From: Prevotellaceae bacterium UBA1786
GTDB taxonomy: Bacteria; Bacteroidota; Bacteroidia; Bacteroidales; Bacteroidaceae
NCBI GenBank assembly: GCA_002314525.1
Contig: DCGE01000130.1
Span: 1-5,067 of the forward strand
Direction: 5' to 3'
Length of the DNA stretch: 5,067 nt
The translations under genes and the position numbers were made by a program. Of the stretch, positions 1 through 5,067 are shown piece by piece (within the stretch, counting starts at the first letter, position 1; each line of letters opens with the position of its first letter). The notes under the pieces are model-generated. The model was not told where the DNA came from and made no database searches. It was given only the letters and a program-made list of their open reading frames with translations.

Positions 1-272
1 TGATAGTAATGGAAACCCTCGTCCTGAGGAGCACTTTCGCCGGTCCACACACCGTTCTCGTCCTTCTTCATGTCGTACTTCACTCCGCCGATGTCAAGTT
101 TTACGCTGTTTGCCTCGGGTGCGGAGATCTGTGCACGTACCATGCGCTGTGAATTGACCATAGGGTACTGCTTACCCTCCTGATTGGTTGTTGCAGGTTT
201 GAAGTCTTCAGTGACCTGTGCTGTAGCTGCCATTGAAATCAATGTAGCTGCCAAGAAAAGTTGTTTTCTCAT
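1..272 (-). CDS. Secreted esterase (CE1/ferulic-acid-esterase-like), N-terminal part, cut by the window edge
   Basis: The first 90 codons of a gene that continues beyond the left edge. The start is the ATG at 272, which lies about 30 bases below a good promoter. Residues 1-18 form a signal peptide (MRKQLFLAATLISMAATA, then Q), so the product is exported. Residues about 35-90 resemble the N-terminal beta-sandwich (E-set/CBM48-like) domain found before the alpha/beta-hydrolase domain of Bacteroidota xylan-associated esterases. The visible landmarks are QYPMVNSQRMVRAQISAP, then GVWTGES, then DEGFHYY. The catalytic hydrolase domain (Ser-Asp-His triad) would lie outside the window, so the activity is inferred from family resemblance only. 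By that resemblance it would remove feruloyl or acetyl groups from hemicellulose. The preceding gene on the same strand is a GH43-type glycosidase, which supports a hemicellulose role. An alternative is another CBM48-like secreted protein without esterase activity. Confidence 0.72.
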   Translation of the reverse strand, partial: MRKQLFLAATLISMAATAQVTEDFKPATTNQEGKQYPMVNSQRMVRAQISAPEANSVKLDIGGVKYDMKKDENGVWTGESAPQDEGFHYY

Positions 273-307
273 CTGTGTTTGATATTTAGGTTTGAATAAA
301 AACTGTG

Positions 308-339
308 CAAAAGTAATGCTTTTTCCTGAAACGGCCAAA
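308..339 (-). promoter_or_regulatory. Bacteroidota-type promoter for the esterase gene
   Basis: On the minus strand a -33 element TTTG (336-339) is followed after 20 bp by a -7 element TACTTTTG (308-315), matching the Bacteroidota consensus TTTG-N19/21-TAnnTTTG. Transcription would begin near base 304 and leave a leader of about 30 bases before the ATG at 272. The -33 element lies only two bases beyond the stop codon of the upstream GH43 gene, so the esterase has its own promoter even though the genes run in the same direction. Confidence 0.7.
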
Positions 340-341
340 AA

Positions 342-1757
342 TTATTTCAGTTCTTTGAGCGCTTTGGCGTATGTGTTCAGAAGCTGAGGAACTGCATTCT
401 CGGTGAATGTCCGGTCAAGGACGGCCTGTAACTTCTTGGCTTTCTTGGCAGTCTTCTTGTCGCCGGCGAGTTCCTGTGTCTTGAGGTAGAGGTCGGACCA
501 TGTCTCGAGAAGGTCGTATTCTTCTTTTGTTATCTGCATGAACGAACCGTGCTGTGGGTTGACATTCTCACGTATCACCACACCGCGATCCACGTCGTTC
601 TCCTGTGCATTGGCTGTACATACGCGATAGACATGCTGACCTGAGTATTTGATGTATGCAATCTTCCATACGTTCTCGTTGATGAGACGGAACGCGCTTG
701 AGCCTTCTACCTGTTCACGACCTTCGTTGGTGATGTGGTAGATGTCTTTCCAGTCGCTTGAACCGAGCCGGTCGAATGTGGCTACCCACACTCCGCGGTC
801 GATTCCGGCTGCACCTTCTTTCTTATAGAACACATGATAGCGTTGATCGCAGTCGTTCCAGTCGATGTGGCAGTCAATCACGGAAATCTTCTTGTCGTAG
901 AACAGTTTTGGCTCTGTGATGGTGGTGAAGTCCTCATTGGCATATGAATAGTATATCTTGTCGTAGTCGCCTTGTTTGGTGGTGAGCATGGAGTAATAGA
1001 TGAAATAGCCGCCTTCCCCGTTGTTGTAGTCCTTGTCCCAGATGACCTGAGGAGCCCATACGCGGTTCACGTTCTCCCAACCTCTGAACTTGCGGAAGTC
1101 GAAGGTGACTGAAGTCCAGTGGATGAGGTCGTTGGAATGTAGCAAGTCGATTCCGTAGTTGTTCCAGACTCTGGACTTGGCATTGCTCATGTCGGTTGTG
1201 ACCATCACATAGTCGTTGTTATGGCCGCGTAGGATGAATGCATCTCTGACACCGCCTTCGATTCTTGCCATCTTCTCAGCGTCATATATCGGCTGGTTGT
1301 TGATCAGTGGGTGGAATACTTCCCCTTTGCCTTCTCTGGTACCTATCGCATAGATGGTATTCTCGCTATTACCTGCCATGTGGCAGTAGAGGTAGCCATA
1401 CATACCATCGTTCTTTGCCACCTTGAGCGGGAAATAGAATGTCTCGTCGTCGATGGTGCAGTATAGCCTTCCTGCTTCCTTCGTTTCATCCTGAGGCTGC
1501 TTGAAAGTGATGAGTTTGTCGCCTTCAAGTCTGACTCCGTTGAAATGGTTTCCCATGATCGGTGAGAACCTGTAGCTGACAATCTTGCCATCGATGGTCT
1601 TGGGCAGGTCGATCTCTCCCATACGAAGGGCATTGAACTGATAGTTGACGGCAGCCTCGATCTTGCATTTATTGCATAGCAGGTCGTCGCATACCTGAGC
1701 CTGCATTCCAATCGACATGGAAGCGAATAACAGGGCTGATAAGATTGTTCTTTTCAT
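342..1757 (-). CDS. Secreted glycoside hydrolase, GH43-type five-bladed beta-propeller
   Basis: A complete gene of 471 residues. Residues 1-20 are a signal peptide (cleavage likely MQA|Q). No proper lipobox precedes Cys23, so a soluble periplasmic or secreted product is expected. Residues about 35-125 look like a small beta-sandwich, perhaps an atrophied Ig-like domain as seen in other Bacteroidota GH43 proteins. Residues about 165-400 form the propeller. The three GH43 carboxylates can be placed: base Asp172 (in VRDAFIL), pKa-modulating Asp295 (in VIDCHI) and acid Glu351 (in VEGSSAF). A WAPQ motif lies at 234-237. Residues 410-471 are a Lys-rich, probably helical tail. GH43 enzymes are mostly arabinofuranosidases, xylosidases or arabinanases; the exact substrate cannot be read here. 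The gene starts 27 bp after nadC with no promoter in the gap, so it is probably co-transcribed with it. An esterase gene follows. Confidence 0.82.
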   Translation of the reverse strand: MKRTILSALLFASMSIGMQAQVCDDLLCNKCKIEAAVNYQFNALRMGEIDLPKTIDGKIVSYRFSPIMGNHFNGVRLEGDKLITFKQPQDETKEAGRLYCTIDDETFYFPLKVAKNDGMYGYLYCHMAGNSENTIYAIGTREGKGEVFHPLINNQPIYDAEKMARIEGGVRDAFILRGHNNDYVMVTTDMSNAKSRVWNNYGIDLLHSNDLIHWTSVTFDFRKFRGWENVNRVWAPQVIWDKDYNNGEGGYFIYYSMLTTKQGDYDKIYYSYANEDFTTITEPKLFYDKKISVIDCHIDWNDCDQRYHVFYKKEGAAGIDRGVWVATFDRLGSSDWKDIYHITNEGREQVEGSSAFRLINENVWKIAYIKYSGQHVYRVCTANAQENDVDRGVVIRENVNPQHGSFMQITKEEYDLLETWSDLYLKTQELAGDKKTAKKAKKLQAVLDRTFTENAVPQLLNTYAKALKELK

Positions 1758-1784
1758 AATCAGGTCGTTTTTAGTATTGTTCTT

Positions 1785-2654
1785 TTATATTGTCAGTTTG
1801 CTTGAGTCAGCAGCCTTGAAACTCATGTCCAATCCCTTGACGGAGTGGGTGAGTGCACCTACGGAGATGAAATCGACTCCTGCTTCAGCATAGTCGCGGA
1901 TTGTGTCGTAGGTAATGCCGCCTGAAGATTCGGTCTCGTATCGTCCGCCGATAAGTTCAACTGCCTTCTTGGTTTCTTCGGGTGTGAAGTTGTCAAGCAT
2001 GATGCGGTCAACTCCACCGAAGTCGAGAACCTGCTTGAGCTCCTCGAAGCCACGTACTTCAATTTCTATCTTAAGGTCTTTTCCACGCTCTTTGAGGTAC
2101 TGATGACAGCGACTTATGGCATTCTCGATTCCTCCGGCAAAGTCTATATGGTTGTCTTTGAGAAGTATCATGTCGAAAAGACCGATTCTGTGATTCGTTC
2201 CACCACCGATCTTCACGGCTTCCTTCTCCAGCATTCGCATACCTGGAGTGGTCTTCCTTGTATCGAGAACGCGTGTGTGAGTGCCTTCCAGACGCTCTAC
2301 ATACTTATGAGTCATGGTTGCGATTCCTGACATACGCTGAAGGATGTTGAGCATGAGTCTTTCCGTCTGGAGCAGACTCTGGATCTTGCCCTTCACACTC
2401 ATGACTATATCTCCAGGCTTTACGTGCATACCGTCATGGATGAATACCTCGACCTCCATTGTCGGGTCGAATCTGTGAAACACTTCCTGAGCTATCTTCT
2501 CACCTGCGAAAATGCCTTCTTGTTTGATGAGCAGTTTTGACTCACTGACCGCATCTTCGGGTATGCAGCACAGTGTTGTATGATCTCCGTCACCTATGTC
2601 TTCTGCAAAGGCAAGGTCGATTAGTTTGTCGTTTAGTTCTTCAACTGATAACAT
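1785..2654 (-). CDS. nadC: Nicotinate-nucleotide pyrophosphorylase (carboxylating), quinolinate phosphoribosyltransferase
   Basis: A 289-residue cytoplasmic enzyme of normal family length. It converts quinolinate and PRPP to nicotinate mononucleotide, CO2 and pyrophosphate in de novo NAD synthesis. The family signature is plain throughout. In order it has AEDIGDGDHTT (17-27), ERLMLNILQRMSGIAT (98-113), DTRKTTPGMR (131-140) with Arg and Lys residues that bind the substrates, then GGGTNHR (150-156) and LLKDNH (164-169). The barrel motifs EIEV (197-200), MLDNF (219-223), ESSGGI (242-247) and SVGALTHS (264-271) follow. The frame stays open upstream to an ATG at 2726, but that codon lies inside the promoter's -33 element, upstream of the likely transcript start. 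The extra 24 residues are hydrophobic and non-conserved, so the ATG at 2654 is chosen. nadA and nadB are not in view. It heads the minus-strand transcript and is followed after 27 bp by a GH43-type gene. Confidence 0.96.
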   Translation of the reverse strand: MLSVEELNDKLIDLAFAEDIGDGDHTTLCCIPEDAVSESKLLIKQEGIFAGEKIAQEVFHRFDPTMEVEVFIHDGMHVKPGDIVMSVKGKIQSLLQTERLMLNILQRMSGIATMTHKYVERLEGTHTRVLDTRKTTPGMRMLEKEAVKIGGGTNHRIGLFDMILLKDNHIDFAGGIENAISRCHQYLKERGKDLKIEIEVRGFEELKQVLDFGGVDRIMLDNFTPEETKKAVELIGGRYETESSGGITYDTIRDYAEAGVDFISVGALTHSVKGLDMSFKAADSSKLTI

Positions 2655-2681
2655 GATATTAATTCTAATAATGTGGTATAT

Positions 2682-2695
2682 CAACAGATTTGTTG
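2682..2695. repeat. Short inverted repeat over the nadC transcription start
   Basis: The sequence CAACAGATTTGTTG has two perfect 5-bp arms (CAACA and TGTTG) around a 4-base centre. It directly abuts the nadC -7 element (2696-2703) and covers the expected start site. It could be a small operator or a 5'-end stem-loop of the nadC transcript. A chance match is quite possible for arms this short. Confidence 0.3.
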
Positions 2696-2727
2696 CAAAG
2701 TTAAGAAAAGAAAAGGAATAAAACAAA
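2696..2727 (-). promoter_or_regulatory. Bacteroidota-type promoter for nadC
   Basis: On the minus strand, TTTG (2724-2727) is followed after exactly 20 bp by TAACTTTG (2696-2703), a full match to the Bacteroidota -33/-7 consensus. Transcription would start near base 2692, leaving a leader of about 38 bases before the ATG at 2654. This settles the nadC start, because the alternative in-frame ATG at 2726 would not be transcribed. Confidence 0.8.
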
Positions 2728-2757
2728 AAGTTTGTCGGCCTTTTTTTGAAGATTTAT

Positions 2758-2788
2758 TTTGTTTTCTGCTCATTTTACACTAATTTTG
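2758..2788 (+). promoter_or_regulatory. Bacteroidota-type promoter for prfA-uvrA
   Basis: TTTG (2758-2761) is followed after 19 bp by TAATTTTG (2781-2788), matching the Bacteroidota consensus. Transcription would start near base 2792, giving a leader of about 28 bases, AT-rich and without a clear Shine-Dalgarno sequence, before the ATG at 2820. It is divergent from the nadC promoter; the two -33 elements are about 30 bp apart, so one bound protein could affect both. Confidence 0.78.
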
Positions 2789-2819
2789 CAGAATAATTCA
2801 CAGTGAATATTTTTATTGG

Positions 2820-3926
2820 ATGGAAAATAATATAATTGACAAACTCGAAGGACTGGTCAGTCGGTTTGAGGAAGTGTCCACGTTGATTACTGACCCAAAC
2901 GTCATCGGTGACCAGAAACGTTACGTAAAACTGACGAAGGAATATAAGGAACTGAGCCGTCTGATGGATGCCCGAAAGGATTATCTTCCCTGTCAGAAAA
3001 ATGCTGAAGAGGCCCGTATGATGATTCAGATGGAGGACGATCCCGAAATGAAGGACATGGCGCGTGAGGAACTCGCTGCTTCGGAAAGGCGTCTGCCTGA
3101 ACTTGAGGAGGAAATCAAACTGCTGCTTGTGCCTGCCGATCCTGAGGACGAGAAGAATGTGGTTCTTGAAATACGTGGTGGTACAGGTGGCGATGAGGCT
3201 GCCCTTTTTGCAGGCGATTTGTTCAGGATGTACTCAAAATACTGTGAGACCAAGGGATGGAAACTTGCCGTATCGAGTTTCTCCGAAGGTTCATCTGGTG
3301 GATATAAGGAAATCGTCTGTAATATCACGGGCGAGGGTGTGTATGGCATTATGAAATACGAATCGGGTGTTCACCGTGTACAGCGTGTTCCCGTCACCGA
3401 GACACAGGGGCGTGTACATACCAGTGCAGCTACTGTTGCCGTACTTCCTGAAGCTGAGGCTTTTGATGTTGAGATCAACGAGGGAGCCATCAAATGGGAT
3501 ACCTTCCGGTCAAGCGGTGCTGGCGGTCAGAACGTCAATAAGGTGGAGTCGGGAGTCCGTGCACGATATATGTGGAGGAACCCGAATACCGGCGTTGAAG
3601 AGGAGATACTTGTTGAATGTACTGAAACCCGAGACCAGCCAAAAAACAAGGAGCGTGCTCTTGCCCGTCTGCGTACGTTTATCTATGACCGTGAACATCA
3701 GAAGTATATTGATGATATTGCATCACGCCGAAAGACTATGGTGTCAACTGGCGACCGTAGTGCAAAGATCCGTACATACAACTATCCTCAGGGTCGAATC
3801 ACAGACCATCGTATCAACTATACCATTTATAACCTTTCTGCTTTCATGGATGGCGATATTCAGGATTGCATTGACCATCTTATTGTAGCCGAGAATGCAG
3901 AACGACTCAAAGAAGCAGAATTGTAG
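2820..3926 (+). CDS. prfA: Peptide chain release factor 1 (RF1)
   Basis: A complete 368-residue protein, slightly longer than the ~360 of Escherichia coli RF1. It reads UAA and UAG in the ribosomal A site and triggers release of the finished peptide. Residues 1-105 form the helical, acidic N-terminal domain. The stop-codon reading tripeptide is PVT (191-193), the PxT form that marks RF1; RF2 has SPF. The catalytic GGQ is at 235-237 inside [17 protein letters not shown], and Gln237 is the residue normally methylated by PrmC. The conserved block [20 protein letters not shown] spans 311-330. No prmC gene is in view, and no frameshift site is present, unlike prfB. The gene ends in TAG, a stop codon read by RF1 but not RF2, and uvrA begins on the next base in the same frame. 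All 29 arginine codons are CGN or AGG; AGA is absent. Confidence 0.97.
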   Translation: MENNIIDKLEGLVSRFEEVSTLITDPNVIGDQKRYVKLTKEYKELSRLMDARKDYLPCQKNAEEARMMIQMEDDPEMKDMAREELAASERRLPELEEEIKLLLVPADPEDEKNVVLEIRGGTGGDEAALFAGDLFRMYSKYCETKGWKLAVSSFSEGSSGGYKEIVCNITGEGVYGIMKYESGVHRVQRVPVTETQGRVHTSAATVAVLPEAEAFDVEINEGAIKWDTFRSSGAGGQNVNKVESGVRARYMWRNPNTGVEEEILVECTETRDQPKNKERALARLRTFIYDREHQKYIDDIASRRKTMVSTGDRSAKIRTYNYPQGRITDHRINYTIYNLSAFMDGDIQDCIDHLIVAENAERLKEAEL

Positions 3927-5067
3927 ATGCCGGCCGACAGTATCATAATCAAAGGTGCCAGGGTCAATAATCTTAAGAACATAGACCTTGAGATCCCACG
4001 TGGACAGCTTGTGGTCATCACAGGTGTCAGCGGAAGTGGCAAGTCATCTCTTGCTTTTGATACGATTTATGCTGAGGGACAGAGAAGATATATGGAATCA
4101 TTATCTTCTTACGCTAGACAGTTCTTAGGGCAGATGGAGAAACCAAATGTTGAGAAAATAGAAGGGCTCTCACCAGCAATTTCAATCGATCAAAAGTCTA
4201 CAAATAGAAATCCAAGATCAACAGTTGGAACAGTAACAGAAATATATGATTACTTCAGATTGTTGTACGCCAGAGCGGGTATTCCTCATTGCCCAAATTG
4301 TGGACGAGTTATCACAAGACAAACCATAGATCAGATTAGCGATCAGATTATGGCCTTGCCTGAAAACACAAAGATACAATTGCTGGCACCGGTCGTAAGG
4401 GGAAGAAAAGGAGAACACGCAAAGGTTCTTGAGAGTGCAGCAAAAAACGGATATGTCAGAGCCAGAATTGACGGTATATTATACGAGCTTTCGGAAGAAA
4501 TCAAGCTGGATAAAAACATAAAGCATAACATTGAAATCGTAATAGATAGACTTGTGGTCAGAGAAGGAATTGAAACACGTTTAGTAGATTCTGCCGAGAG
4601 CGCCATGAAGCTGTCGGATGGTCTTCTTTTTGTGGACGTTATTGATGGCGAAATGCTTACTTTTTCCCAGAGCTTTGGTTGTCCAGACTGTGGTATATCA
4701 ATAAGTGAGATTGAACCACGTAGCTTTTCTTTTAATAATCCATTTGGCGCATGTCCTGTGTGTGCAGGTCTTGGTTACAAAATGGAATTTGATGCTGACC
4801 TTATGATTCCAGATAAGCGTCTGAGTATTCATGATGGTGCTATTCAGGTTATGGGATGGCAAAGTAGTAAGGACAAGGGTAGCTTTTCTCATGCTATGTT
4901 AAATGCCCTTGCAAAAGAATATAAGTTTAGCCTGGATACTCCTTTTAAGGATTTGTCTGAAAATATACAACAGATTCTTATATACGGTGGAGCCAAAGAG
5001 GTTATGGTTCATTATGTTGGTCAAAGAGGCGAGGGCAACTACCCAATAGCTTTTGAGGGACTTATTA
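3927..5067 (+). CDS. uvrA: Excinuclease ABC subunit A (UvrA), N-terminal 380 residues, cut by the window edge
   Basis: UvrA is the ATPase that finds bulky DNA lesions and loads UvrB in nucleotide excision repair. The ATG at 3927 directly follows the prfA stop codon, and the frame is open to the right edge; full-length proteins have about 940 residues. Visible parts are [17 protein letters not shown] (10-26), Walker A GVSGSGKS (33-40) with Lys39, [19 protein letters not shown] (50-68) and [15 protein letters not shown] (95-109). A zinc-binding set follows, Cys252/Cys255 and Cys276/Cys279, flanking [13 protein letters not shown]. An extra CPNC pair lies at 122-125. The ABC signature and second ATPase half lie outside the window. 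It probably shares the prfA promoter and is translationally coupled to prfA. From about residue 52 the base composition and codon choice change (14 of 21 Arg codons in the visible gene are AGA), and the protein resembles Clostridia/Lachnospiraceae UvrA. This suggests transfer, a mosaic gene, or an assembly join. Confidence 0.95.
   Translation, partial: MPADSIIIKGARVNNLKNIDLEIPRGQLVVITGVSGSGKSSLAFDTIYAEGQRRYMESLSSYARQFLGQMEKPNVEKIEGLSPAISIDQKSTNRNPRSTVGTVTEIYDYFRLLYARAGIPHCPNCGRVITRQTIDQISDQIMALPENTKIQLLAPVVRGRKGEHAKVLESAAKNGYVRARIDGILYELSEEIKLDKNIKHNIEIVIDRLVVREGIETRLVDSAESAMKLSDGLLFVDVIDGEMLTFSQSFGCPDCGISISEIEPRSFSFNNPFGACPVCAGLGYKMEFDADLMIPDKRLSIHDGAIQVMGWQSSKDKGSFSHAMLNALAKEYKFSLDTPFKDLSENIQQILIYGGAKEVMVHYVGQRGEGNYPIAFEGLI

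Noticed and set aside
326..350. Inverted repeat CTGAAA ... TTTCAG at the end of the GH43 gene, considered as a terminator
   Set aside because: The arms are only 6 bp, AT-rich and 13 bases apart, and no T-run follows on the minus strand (an A-run does). It also overlaps the stop codon and the esterase promoter.
1343..1711. A 122-codon minus-strand open frame overlapping the GH43 gene
   Set aside because: It is an alternative-frame shadow of the GH43 coding sequence, with a Ser/Arg/Thr-rich translation and no domain features.
2655..2726. N-terminal extension of nadC from an upstream ATG at 2726
   Set aside because: It lies upstream of the predicted transcript start and overlaps the promoter. 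The added residues are hydrophobic and unlike any NadC N-terminus.
2725..2747. AAAAAG ... CTTTTTTT hairpin with a T-run, considered as a rho-independent terminator
   Set aside because: The stem is almost all A-T and lies between two divergent promoters, so no transcript arrives there to be terminated. It overlaps the nadC -33 element.
3367..3888. A 173-codon plus-strand open frame inside prfA
   Set aside because: It lies out of frame within the well-conserved RF1 coding sequence, and its translation shows no recognisable domain.
4218..4892. Several minus-strand open frames of 64-87 codons opposite uvrA
   Set aside because: They lie antisense to a continuous, well-conserved UvrA frame, and no promoter or recognisable protein supports them.

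Overview
The window looks like a Bacteroidota chromosome, most likely from a Prevotella-like gut or rumen bacterium. The main support is three promoters with the Bacteroidota sigma-ABfr layout (TTTG, 19-20 bp, TAnnTTTG). There are no strong Shine-Dalgarno sequences at the starts, and the left side carries secreted plant-polysaccharide enzymes typical of this phylum. No RNA gene, CRISPR array, insertion sequence or convincing rho-independent terminator was seen.

Left half, minus strand, in transcription order: nadC (NAD biosynthesis), a secreted GH43-type glycoside hydrolase 27 bp downstream, and the N-terminal part of a secreted esterase that runs off the left edge. nadC has its own promoter. 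The GH43 gene has none that I can see and is probably co-transcribed with nadC. The esterase has its own promoter immediately after the GH43 stop codon. The GH43 enzyme and the esterase would fit together in removing sugar and acyl side groups from hemicellulose in the periplasm or outside the cell. nadC is an unrelated housekeeping gene at the head of the same transcript.

Right half, plus strand: a short divergent promoter region, then prfA (peptide release factor 1), then uvrA (DNA damage recognition ATPase) starting on the base after the prfA stop codon. uvrA is open to the right edge, with 380 codons present. prfA ends in UAG, the stop codon that only RF1 reads, and uvrA follows in the same frame.

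The most notable observation is inside uvrA. Its first ~50 codons have the composition of the neighbouring Bacteroidota genes (about 47% GC). From about base 4080 the sequence becomes AT-richer (about 37% GC over the next 150 bases) and AGA becomes the main arginine codon, whereas prfA has no AGA at all. The protein from there on reads like a Clostridia/Lachnospiraceae UvrA. This is either a transferred or mosaic uvrA, or a metagenome assembly join at the conserved Walker A region. I did not find evidence for a novel multi-gene system.
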